The notes beneath the pieces were generated by a model. It had not been told where the DNA came from. It saw only the letters and a program-made list of their open reading frames with translations, and ran no database searches. Positions 1-8,651 of a stretch of 64,000 bases of DNA are shown one piece after another (within the stretch, counting starts at the first letter, position 1; each line of letters begins with the position of its first letter). Location of the stretch: contig CAYGPJ010000016.1 in the NCBI GenBank assembly GCA_964351865.1, forward strand, positions 1-64,000. Direction: 5' to 3'. Source of the stretch: JBCDJI01 sp964351865 (GTDB lineage Bacteria > Verrucomicrobiota > Verrucomicrobiia > Methylacidiphilales > JBCBYL01). Made by a program: the position numbers and the translations under genes.

Positions 1-51
1 GGTTCCTGACATATTTATAGACGCTAACTAACATAGGGTGAAATATGCGGG

Positions 52-2331
52 CTAGGCGGGATGGGATGGGGAGACTAATTGTTGAGCAAAATTCATTTCA
101 GCCAGTGCCAGATGGAAAGCCAGGGTCGACTCCGCGCCCTGATTTTCATTCACCCGATCTGCATGCAGTCCGTCGCTGCAACCGCCGGTGGTAAAGTCGT
201 AGAGTGGCAGGTCGAGGTCATTCCGACCGAGAAACCATTCAAAAGCACGTTTGGCTTCCACTTCCCACTTTGAATCCTGGGTGGCATAAAAGGCTTCATG
301 GCAGGCGGACACCATCGCCTGTGCCTCGACCGGTTGCTGGTCGAAATCGGCACGGGTTCCCCCGCGTTGGTAGAAGCCGTTACTGCCGATGGGGCGAAAA
401 CAGCCGGATTGAGTGGTTTGAAGCGAGACCAGCCAGCGCAGCGATTTCAGCCCGATTTCCACCGCCTCCTGATGCGGCATCCACTGGCCGCTGAGAATCA
501 GGGCCTGGCAAAAACGGGCATTGTCATAGCTCAGGCCCGATTCAAACCAGGGCCAGTCTTGAGTGGAACAAAGATTCCACAATTCAATCAACTGATCAGT
601 CAAGGTCTGGCGCATGAGATTGATTTCAGGATTTTCCGGGTAATGCCTCAGATATTCATGGATGCCCAATAAGGTAAATGCCCACGAACGGGGGGAGGTG
701 AATGAGGCCACCACGGGTAGTCCTTGTTCGAACAATTGTGCGGCGAGTCGACGATGTCCCTGATTACGTGATCGCCCGGCTCCAGAGCCAGTCGCCCACA
801 GTGCTCGGGCATGACTGTCTTCGCTGCCAGCTTTTTCCAGCCATTGTCGGCCATGACTCATGAAATTCCGAAAACGTCCACTTTCGTAATCCAATGCGGC
901 TGCCAAAAAGGCCAGATAGTTGGTCGCCAGTTTTCCCAGCACGTCAGCTGATGGCTGATCTCCCAGTTCTTCCAGCAAGTTACAGAGGATAAAGGCACGT
1001 GCGTTATCGTCGGTGCAATATCCTTCATGAAAGTTGGGCACGTTAAAAATGGCGTGCTGAAATATTCCGGTACCGTCACTCATGCGGATAAGATGATCCA
1101 GCTGGCGTGGTGGCAGGTCTTGCGGGCGACTGCCCAGCGCCCAACCGGCAAAGGCGGTGCGAGGTGCGGTTTTGCGGTTGGCACAGGCGTGCTGGAAAGA
1201 TTTAACGTATTCCTTTGCAACGGCTGGCCAGATCATTTTACGCCCCGCCGCATAAGCGCCGTGGCGCATTTTTTTAAGTCGGGCGGGATCGTCTAACAGT
1301 GCACTAACTTCTTTACTGATGGCGTCCGGATTCTGGAAAGGTACCAGCACGCCGCAGTCACCACTTAGTAATTCCTGCGCATGCCAATAAGGAGTGGAGA
1401 CCACCGCCTTGCCCGCGCCATAAACATAGGCCAGCGTGCCGGAAGTGACTTGCGCTTCGTTCAGATACGGGGTGAGGTAAATGTCGGTGGCCCCGATAAA
1501 TTCTTTCAGGTCATCCAGTGAGACGAAGCGATTGTGAAAAATGACATGTTCTTTCACGCCGCAATCTTCGGCCAGACGTTTGAGGCTCAGGCGATAACGT
1601 TCGCCTTCCTGCGCCAGCAGATGTGGGTGGGTGGCACCCAGAATGAGATAGACGACGTTCGGATGGCGTTGAACGATCTGTGGAAGTGCACGGATCACGT
1701 CTTCGATGCCTTTACCGGATCCGATTAATCCAAACGTCAACAGCACCTCGCGGCCTTCCACTCCGAATTGTGCTTTAAATGAGGTTGAATCCGAAAAAGT
1801 CAGATCTGGTATCCCGTGCGGGATGATATCGACCTGGGTTTCGGGGACTTGATACGTTTCGTGTAATATTTCTGCTGCGGTGCGAGTCATGACCACCAGG
1901 CGGTCACTCAGGTTGGCTAAAGCTTCAACCACTTTACGTTGGGTGGGAGTGGGTTGTTTGAGCAGGGTGTGCAGGGTGGTCACCACCGGCATGCGCACTT
2001 CTTTCAGTAAGGCCAGCACATGGCTGCCGGCTGGCCCGCCATAAATCCCAAACTCATGTTGCAGGCACAGCACATCCGCATTACAGAAGTTAAGGAAATC
2101 GGCAGCGTGCCGGTAAGAATCCAGTTCCTTAGCCTGTAACTCAAAGCGCACTCTGGGGGGGTAATCATAACCTTCAGGTCGGTCGTTCACCGCGCCGGCA
2201 AAACAATCGGAACTCGGTAACTCGTTCGAAACGGACTCACATAGGTCGTGGGTAAACGTAGCGATACCACATAAACGAGGCAGGTAATTTCCCAGAAAAG
2301 CTACACGCTGTGGCGATGGGGAAGCACTCAA
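52..2331 (-). CDS. GT4-type glycosyltransferase with C-terminal alpha-toroid-like domain
   Basis: 759 aa with no signal peptide, so probably cytoplasmic. The N-terminal half (about residues 8-390) reads as a GT-B retaining glycosyltransferase of family GT4. It has the N-terminal GNYLPRLCGIATFT nucleotide-sugar-domain start, a middle LLTFGLIGSGKGIEDVIRAL segment, and an acceptor/donor stretch around residues 285-325 (YLTPYLNEAQ...GTLAYVYGAGKAVVSTPYW). The second half (about 400-759) is unrelated to GT-B. It resembles an alpha/alpha-toroid glycosidase-like domain ending in a conserved-looking NENQGAESTLAFHLAL stretch. Such two-part proteins are known in Verrucomicrobiota and Planctomycetota, but I do not know the acceptor. 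It is the only biosynthetic-looking gene here, is divergent from the first sulfatase, and may lie just outside the degradation island. Confidence 0.8.
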   Translation of the reverse strand: MSASPSPQRVAFLGNYLPRLCGIATFTHDLCESVSNELPSSDCFAGAVNDRPEGYDYPPRVRFELQAKELDSYRHAADFLNFCNADVLCLQHEFGIYGGPAGSHVLALLKEVRMPVVTTLHTLLKQPTPTQRKVVEALANLSDRLVVMTRTAAEILHETYQVPETQVDIIPHGIPDLTFSDSTSFKAQFGVEGREVLLTFGLIGSGKGIEDVIRALPQIVQRHPNVVYLILGATHPHLLAQEGERYRLSLKRLAEDCGVKEHVIFHNRFVSLDDLKEFIGATDIYLTPYLNEAQVTSGTLAYVYGAGKAVVSTPYWHAQELLSGDCGVLVPFQNPDAISKEVSALLDDPARLKKMRHGAYAAGRKMIWPAVAKEYVKSFQHACANRKTAPRTAFAGWALGSRPQDLPPRQLDHLIRMSDGTGIFQHAIFNVPNFHEGYCTDDNARAFILCNLLEELGDQPSADVLGKLATNYLAFLAAALDYESGRFRNFMSHGRQWLEKAGSEDSHARALWATGSGAGRSRNQGHRRLAAQLFEQGLPVVASFTSPRSWAFTLLGIHEYLRHYPENPEINLMRQTLTDQLIELWNLCSTQDWPWFESGLSYDNARFCQALILSGQWMPHQEAVEIGLKSLRWLVSLQTTQSGCFRPIGSNGFYQRGGTRADFDQQPVEAQAMVSACHEAFYATQDSKWEVEAKRAFEWFLGRNDLDLPLYDFTTGGCSDGLHADRVNENQGAESTLAFHLALAEMNFAQQLVSPSHPA

Positions 2332-2574
2332 TAAAGGCTACTTTGGTCAAAGAACATGATTCATCTTACTCCTGGAGTGATCCGTGTCCACTGTTATAGC
2401 TATAATTTATTCGCTAGGGGTTAAACATCTTGATGGAGGGTGTCGTCAACCAATGTTTTGGCATGAATCATTATGCATAAAAACTTGCTTAGCTAAGGGG
2501 TTGATGTAATAAATATTATCCTGTTTAAGCTGGCTGATGAGACTTTCGATGAGTCATTTTAAAGTAAAAAAATC
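2332..2574. promoter_or_regulatory. Divergent promoter region, glycosyltransferase / first sulfatase
   Basis: 243 bp between two divergent genes, so it must hold promoters for both. It is AT-rich, and a small palindrome, TAATA-AA-TATTA, lies at 2507-2518. No convincing Shine-Dalgarno sequence precedes the ATG at 2575. Promoter boxes were not assigned. Confidence 0.4.
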
Positions 2575-4068
2575 ATGAAACAAATGACAACCTTACTCTG
2601 TTTAAGTCTTCGGATGGTGGGTGGAGTGTTGTTTAGTTTGATCTTTCCAATGCTGACCCATGGTGGACCACCTAATGTGCTGTTTATTGCGGTGGACGAT
2701 CTGCGCCCGGAATTAGGTGTGTATGGCTCGCGAGCAAAAACCCCCAATATTGATCGCTTGGCGGCCTCGGGGTTGCAATTCAATCGGGCGTACTGCAATC
2801 AAGCGGTGTGTGGGGCTTCGCGGGTTTCTCTGATGACGGGATTGTATCCGGAATATACCGGTGAACGGTCGGCTCATGTGATCGGGTGGCGTGAACGCCA
2901 TCCGGACGTGGTGACGTTGAATCAATTCTTCAAGCAGAACGGTTACATCACGGTCGGCATCGGAAAAATCTATCACAACTGGGAGGGGGCGGGAGCCGAT
3001 ATCGAAAACTGGACGCAGTGGGTGGACACCCAGGGGATTCAATATTATGCCGATCCAGCCACCATCGAGCAAGGCAAGCAGCAGGCTGCGGCATTCGGGG
3101 TGGAATTCAAAAGGGGGCCCACCACCGAGGCGGCGGTATCCGAGGCAGCCGAGGAAAACTACCATGACGGGTTTCGTGCCAGCGAGGGAGTCCGGTTACT
3201 CCAAAAGGTGGCAGCTTCTGACCAACCGTTTTTTCTTGCCGTCGGGTTCAGTAAACCGCACCTGCCTTTTTCGGCCCCGGTGAAATACTGGGATCTCTAC
3301 CAGCGCGAAGATTTCAGCATGCCTGACAATCTTGGAGTGCCCTCCGGGTATCCCGAATACGCGCGAAATGCGAAGCCGGGTGAAATGAGGGTGTATTCGG
3401 ATGTGCCTCCCAGTGTCGACCCTCAGGATTTTCCAGAGGAAATGAACCAGCGGCTGATTCACGGCTACCATGCCTGTGTCAGTTACACTGACCGGAATGT
3501 AGGAATGGTGCTGGATGCACTCGCGCGCAGCGGGAAGGCTGATAATACCATTATCATCTTTTGGGCCGACCATGGCTGGAAGCTGGGTGATCATTCGTCC
3601 TGGTGCAAACACACTAATTTCGAGTGCGACACCCGCGTGCCGCTGATGATTGTGCATCCCCAAATGAAGCAAGCGCAGGGAACCACCGACGCTCTGGTAG
3701 AACTGATTGATTTATATCCGACGCTGGCTGAACTTTGTGGGCTGGAAGCGCCCGCTCATCTGCAGGGAAAATCATTAGTCCCGGTTTTGAAGGATCCAGC
3801 GCAAGCGCATCGGGAATACGCCTACTCCTCCTATCCCCGTCGCCCGGATGATGATATTGTGGGGCATTCCATCCGCAGTCCCCGTTATCGCTACACCGAA
3901 TGGTGGGATGCCAAAACCGATGAAGTACTGGCCCGCGTCGCTACCGACTTGATCAAAGATCCCGGGGAAACCACTAACGTTTTACCAGACGAAAAAGAAC
4001 TGGGAGAAAAAATGTCGCAGGATCTCAAGGAAATCGTCGCCAAGGCCCGCACCTTGCCGAAAGGTTGA
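2575..4068 (+). CDS. S1 sulfatase, iduronate-2-sulfatase-like (S1_7-like)
   Basis: 497 aa exported sulfatase with a Sec signal in the first 30 residues. The N-terminal metal site is IAVDDLRPELG (Asp41/Asp42). The active-site motif is C-G-A-S-R with Cys79 as the formylglycine precursor. A second metal site lies in IIFWADHGWKLGDH, and the C-terminal subdomain starts near residue 400. The LRPELGVYG...YCNQAVCGASR pattern is typical of the iduronate-2-sulfatase branch. In this setting the natural substrate is more likely a sulfated algal sugar than iduronate. A close structural relative lies at 47715-49127. It leads the plus-strand block, and the next gene follows after about 50 bp. The family is certain; the subfamily is from memory. 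Confidence 0.92.
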   Translation: MKQMTTLLCLSLRMVGGVLFSLIFPMLTHGGPPNVLFIAVDDLRPELGVYGSRAKTPNIDRLAASGLQFNRAYCNQAVCGASRVSLMTGLYPEYTGERSAHVIGWRERHPDVVTLNQFFKQNGYITVGIGKIYHNWEGAGADIENWTQWVDTQGIQYYADPATIEQGKQQAAAFGVEFKRGPTTEAAVSEAAEENYHDGFRASEGVRLLQKVAASDQPFFLAVGFSKPHLPFSAPVKYWDLYQREDFSMPDNLGVPSGYPEYARNAKPGEMRVYSDVPPSVDPQDFPEEMNQRLIHGYHACVSYTDRNVGMVLDALARSGKADNTIIIFWADHGWKLGDHSSWCKHTNFECDTRVPLMIVHPQMKQAQGTTDALVELIDLYPTLAELCGLEAPAHLQGKSLVPVLKDPAQAHREYAYSSYPRRPDDDIVGHSIRSPRYRYTEWWDAKTDEVLARVATDLIKDPGETTNVLPDEKELGEKMSQDLKEIVAKARTLPKG

Positions 4069-4118
4069 TCGATATCTGCGGAAACGCTTTAATAGAAAAA
4101 ACAAACTGGAATATATAT

Positions 4119-7100
4119 ATGATGAATTTTAAATTAAATGAAACTGTCGCTATCGGACTTGGATGCTTTTTCCTCAGCCTGCTGAGTGGATGTAACCCGT
4201 CAACGCCTTCGACTCAGATGGACAGTGTTGTTCTGAAACCATACGAACTGTGGGAACCGGCACCGGCTCCGAACCGCGGCCATGAATTTGGAGTCGATAA
4301 ACTCGGCCGAGGCTACCCCTATGATAAGGATTGGGAGCGGTGGTCCTATCCGCTTGGTAATGGCACGCTCGGGGCCAACGTATTTGGTCGAACCGACGTT
4401 GAGAGAATTCAGATTTCAGAGAAAACGTTCGCGAATGGTAGCGCCTACGGACGCGGCAGCGTAACGAACGCGGCCGAGCTTTACTTGGAGTTCGGTCACG
4501 ACGACGTGACCGATTACCGGCGAGCCCTGAACCTGAATGACGCCATCAACACCGTCAGTTATCAATCCGGCGGGGTGAAGTATCAACGCGAGTATTTTAC
4601 CAGCTACCCGGACGATGTGATGGTCATCCGTCTGACTGCCGATCAACCGGGTGCGCTATCCTTCACCGTGCGTCCCGAAATTCCCTACCTGCAGAGTAAG
4701 GATGAGCTGGATACCAAGTCCGGAATGGTCACCGCAGCGGAAAACACCATTACGCTGGCAGGCACTATCGACTACTATCAGATCAATTATGAAATTCAGG
4801 TTAAGGTGTTGGCTGAAGGCGGGAAGACCTACACTGGTGAGTCGACCATTGAGATTCAAAATGCAGACGCAGTTACTTTGATCGTAGCAGCCGACACCAA
4901 CTATGAATTGCGCCCGGAACTTTTCCTGAACGAGCCGAAGCAAAAACTGGATCCAACGGTAAACCCGCACCCGCTAGTGGTGGCGAAAATCAATCAGGCG
5001 ACCAAGCTGGGTTTCGAGGCATTAAAAGTCCGTCACTTGGATGATTATCAGGAGCTCTTCAGTCGGGTTGACGTGGACTTGAATTCCACAGTTTCCGAAC
5101 TGCCCACACATCAACTGCTGGCAGCCTATCGGGAAGGGGAGCATGATCCGTATCTGGAGGAACTGGTGTTTCAATACGGCCGTTACCTGTTGATTGCCAG
5201 TTCCAGAGAGACGAGTCTCCCTGCCCATCTCCAGGGCGCCTGGTCGCAATATGAAGTCAGCCCCTGGTGCGCCGGCTATTGGCACAACATTAATGTGCAG
5301 ATGAACTATTGGGGGGCGATGAGCACGGATTTGTCAGAAACCTTCGAGGGCTACCTGAACTATTTTGAGGCCTACATGCCCAAGGCACAGCAGTTTGCAC
5401 ATGATTACATCCAAGAGACTCGACCGGAGGCGTTATCGGATGATCCGGTCGAGAACGGGTGGATCTTAGGCACAGGAGCCAATGCGTATCAGATTTCCGG
5501 TCGCTCCAGCCACTCGGGTCCGGGAACGGGCGGATTTACGACCCAGCTGTTGATGGAGTATTACCTCTTCACGCAGGACGAGGAGTTTCTGCGGGAAACC
5601 GGTTATCCGGCCATGCTGGGCATGAGCAAATTTTTCAATAAGACGTTGTATGAGACAGAAGATGGCCTGTTGCTGATCCGTCCCTCGGCATCGCCAGAAA
5701 TCAAACACAATGGCAGCTATTACAACACCGAAGGCTGCACTTACGATCAGGGCTTCGTCTGGGAAAACCACACCAATGTGCTGCGCGCGGCAGCGGTTCT
5801 CGGCAAATCAGATCCTTTTCTGGAGGTGATCAAGGCTCAGATTCCGCGGCTGGACCCGATTCTCATCGGTAGTTCGGGCCAGATCAAAGAATTCCGTGAG
5901 GAGGACGCCTACGGTGAAATTGGCGACCCGCATCATCGGCACATTTCTCACCTGTGCCCCCTCTACCCGGGAACGCTGATCAACGATTCACATCCCGATT
6001 GGATGGAGGCCGCCTCGGTCACGCTCGACCTGCGAGGAGAGCCAGGCAACGGCTGGGCCACGGCTCATCGCATGAACGCGCGGGCTCGCCTGCAAGAAGG
6101 AGAAAAAGCTCTGGATCTCTACCGACTCTTTATCACTGACAGGGCCGCCGAGAACCTCTGGTCAATGCATCCGCCGTTCCAAATCGACGGAAATCTGGGA
6201 GTGATGGCCGGAGTCGCAGAAATGTTGCTGCAGAGTCATGAGGGCTTTATCAAGCCGATCCCCGCCCTACCGAAAGCCTGGAGCACGGGAAGTTTTCATG
6301 GTCTGGTTGCGCGTGGTAATTTCAAAGTTTCTGCTGAATGGAAAGCCGGCGATCTTAGCAGTCTCTCCATTCTTTCACGTAGCGGAGGGGTTTGTCGCAT
6401 TAACTACCCTGGCATTGCATCGGCTGAAGTGACTGGCGCACGAGGACAAAAAATAGTCGTGGAGGCCGAAGGCTCCGATATCATTTCTTTTCCAACCGTC
6501 ACAGGGAGTAGCTACTCCTTTCAATTCCCCGCTGTCAAAAAAACACTTTTTGCACCGGAAGAACTGATAACGGTGGGAGCTTTTTATTATCCGGAACATT
6601 GGGATGAGAGCCAATGGGAGCGCGATATCAAACGGATGGCCGACCTGGGGCTGGAATTTGTACACATGGGTGAGTTCTCCTGGGCCAGCCTCGAGCCGGA
6701 AGAAGGGAAATACGACTTTGAGTGGCTGGATACAGCAGTTGATTTGTCAGAAAAATACGGACTCAAAGTGATTCTCTGTTCCACCAGTGCCACCCCGCCA
6801 GCGTGGCTGTCTACCAAGCATCCTGAAATCCTGCGCGTGGACGAAAACGGGAATCGGTTGGCGCATGGTCGTCGGCAGCAGGCTTCTTTCTCCAGTGACT
6901 TCTACCGACAATACAGCCTGAAACTGATTGAAAAATTGGCTAAGCGATATGGGAACAATCCCACCGTCATGGGTTGGCAACTGGATAACGAGCCTAAAGG
7001 AACAGTCGACTACAGCGAAAATGCCACCAGACGTTTCCGGATATGGCTGAAGAAAAAATACGGAAACATCGACAACCTGAACCGTGCCTGGGGGGCCGCG

Positions 7101-8552
7101 TTCTGGAGTATGACGTACAATAATTTCGATCAGATCACTTTGCCGCGTCTTACCCTGGGAATGAACAATCCGCACCAACATCTCGATCACGATCGGTTCA
7201 TGGCCTACGAAACGGCCAGTCACTTGAGCCTGCAGGCGGAAACCATCCGCAAACATGCCGCTCCGGACCAGTGGATCACGACCAATTTTGAAAACGACCG
7301 GGACAATGCGGATCCATGGTTGAACAAGGATCTCGATTTCGTTTCCTACACCACCTACATGGCGCATGCCTATAATATGGGAATTGGAGACGAAGGTTAC
7401 CGACGTGGATTACCGCACCATATTGTTCGCGGGGCTGACTATTACCGGCCGATCGGTGGGGTCACGGGGATCATGGAACTCCAACCGGGACAGATCAACT
7501 GGAGCCGAGTGGCCAACCCGTTGCTGGAACCCGGAAGTGTACGTATGTGGCTCTGGCATGCTTATGCGGCGGGTAATGATTTTGCCAGTACCTACCGTTT
7601 TCGTCAGCCGACCTATGGATCTGAGATGTATCACTACGGGATCATGGACCCTGATGGGGTGACCCCGAGTTACAGCGGAATCGATTTCTCTACCTTTGCG
7701 GGTGAGATTCGAAAACTCAGGAAAGAGTACGACCCGAATCACCAACCCAATCAGGCTTACCAGAGCAGAAAAACCGGCATTATGTTCGCCCGGGATAATC
7801 GCTGGCGCCAGGAGCGCCGGCCACTCACTAAAGAATGGGACCATTTCGCTTTTGTCGTCAATCACTACTATCCGGTGGTGAAGTCATTCGCAGCACCGGT
7901 AGACTTCATTGATGAAGAAAAAGACTTCTCCGATTATCCGGTGATCGTTGCGCCTGCCTATCAATTACTGGATCAAGGATTAGTAGATAAGTGGGAGGCC
8001 TACGTCAAACAAGGAGGACATCTGGTGTTAGGTGCGCGCACGGGGCAAATGACCCGGGATGGACAACTCTGGCAGGCAAGACGAGCCGAGCCGATTCTGG
8101 AGCTCATCGGCGCAGAGGTATTCGGGTTCGATATCATTCCAAGCCCCAACAAAGGATCGGTTGACTACCAAGGACAATCCTATGCATGGAATATCTGGGG
8201 CGATATTTTAGAACCGATGGAAGGAACCGAAGTCTGGGCAACCTATGGAAATAGTTTCTATCAGGGAAAAGCTGCGGTGACTCATCGAAAATTAGGTGAG
8301 GGAACGGTTACTTATATCGGTCCTTACAGTCATGATGCGGCATTGGAAAGAGCAGTGCTAAGACGGGTATACGATCAGGCTGGAATCAAGATCGAGGATT
8401 TACCGGAAGGGATGATGATGGAGTACCGTGATGGCTTTGGCATCGCCGTCAATTACTCTGACCAGGACTATGAAGTCCCGGCTCCCGCCGATGCAGAATT
8501 TATTTTCGGGCAGCGTCAGATTGGAAGAAATGGTGTAGCAGTCTGGAAATGA
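4119..8552 (+). CDS. Bifunctional lipoprotein: GH95 alpha-L-fucosidase fused to GH42 beta-galactosidase
   Basis: About 1477 aa from the tandem ATG at 4119/4122. A longer reading from TTG at 4065 is less likely because the later start gives a clean lipoprotein signal (MNFKLNETVAIGLGCFFLSL, then LSG-Cys). Residues about 40-800 form a GH95 fucosidase. The WHNINVQMNYW motif contains Asn390/Asn392, the RPSASPE motif holds Glu527, and HPPFQIDGN holds Asp690; these correspond to the catalytic asparagines, acid and Asp of characterised GH95 enzymes. After a linker of roughly 10 residues, about 815-1477 is a GH42 glycosidase. It has the start VGAFYYPEHWDE, acid/base Glu958 in LDNEP, nucleophile Glu1120 in GIMELQPGQINW, and the beta-galactosidase trimerisation-like domain after about residue 1220. 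The GH42 half has no signal of its own. The GH95 half is a near copy of the gene at 22939-25377. The expected function is release of fucose and galactose from one glycan. Confidence 0.9.
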   Translation: MMNFKLNETVAIGLGCFFLSLLSGCNPSTPSTQMDSVVLKPYELWEPAPAPNRGHEFGVDKLGRGYPYDKDWERWSYPLGNGTLGANVFGRTDVERIQISEKTFANGSAYGRGSVTNAAELYLEFGHDDVTDYRRALNLNDAINTVSYQSGGVKYQREYFTSYPDDVMVIRLTADQPGALSFTVRPEIPYLQSKDELDTKSGMVTAAENTITLAGTIDYYQINYEIQVKVLAEGGKTYTGESTIEIQNADAVTLIVAADTNYELRPELFLNEPKQKLDPTVNPHPLVVAKINQATKLGFEALKVRHLDDYQELFSRVDVDLNSTVSELPTHQLLAAYREGEHDPYLEELVFQYGRYLLIASSRETSLPAHLQGAWSQYEVSPWCAGYWHNINVQMNYWGAMSTDLSETFEGYLNYFEAYMPKAQQFAHDYIQETRPEALSDDPVENGWILGTGANAYQISGRSSHSGPGTGGFTTQLLMEYYLFTQDEEFLRETGYPAMLGMSKFFNKTLYETEDGLLLIRPSASPEIKHNGSYYNTEGCTYDQGFVWENHTNVLRAAAVLGKSDPFLEVIKAQIPRLDPILIGSSGQIKEFREEDAYGEIGDPHHRHISHLCPLYPGTLINDSHPDWMEAASVTLDLRGEPGNGWATAHRMNARARLQEGEKALDLYRLFITDRAAENLWSMHPPFQIDGNLGVMAGVAEMLLQSHEGFIKPIPALPKAWSTGSFHGLVARGNFKVSAEWKAGDLSSLSILSRSGGVCRINYPGIASAEVTGARGQKIVVEAEGSDIISFPTVTGSSYSFQFPAVKKTLFAPEELITVGAFYYPEHWDESQWERDIKRMADLGLEFVHMGEFSWASLEPEEGKYDFEWLDTAVDLSEKYGLKVILCSTSATPPAWLSTKHPEILRVDENGNRLAHGRRQQASFSSDFYRQYSLKLIEKLAKRYGNNPTVMGWQLDNEPKGTVDYSENATRRFRIWLKKKYGNIDNLNRAWGAAFWSMTYNNFDQITLPRLTLGMNNPHQHLDHDRFMAYETASHLSLQAETIRKHAAPDQWITTNFENDRDNADPWLNKDLDFVSYTTYMAHAYNMGIGDEGYRRGLPHHIVRGADYYRPIGGVTGIMELQPGQINWSRVANPLLEPGSVRMWLWHAYAAGNDFASTYRFRQPTYGSEMYHYGIMDPDGVTPSYSGIDFSTFAGEIRKLRKEYDPNHQPNQAYQSRKTGIMFARDNRWRQERRPLTKEWDHFAFVVNHYYPVVKSFAAPVDFIDEEKDFSDYPVIVAPAYQLLDQGLVDKWEAYVKQGGHLVLGARTGQMTRDGQLWQARRAEPILELIGAEVFGFDIIPSPNKGSVDYQGQSYAWNIWGDILEPMEGTEVWATYGNSFYQGKAAVTHRKLGEGTVTYIGPYSHDAALERAVLRRVYDQAGIKIEDLPEGMMMEYRDGFGIAVNYSDQDYEVPAPADAEFIFGQRQIGRNGVAVWK

Positions 8553-8651
8553 GCCATGGGAGACTGATCAGGCTACCGATTCATATAATCCGATTCCCTA
8601 ATCCGTTTCGTATGGAGATTAGATCGCTAGGAAAACACAATTAATATAACC

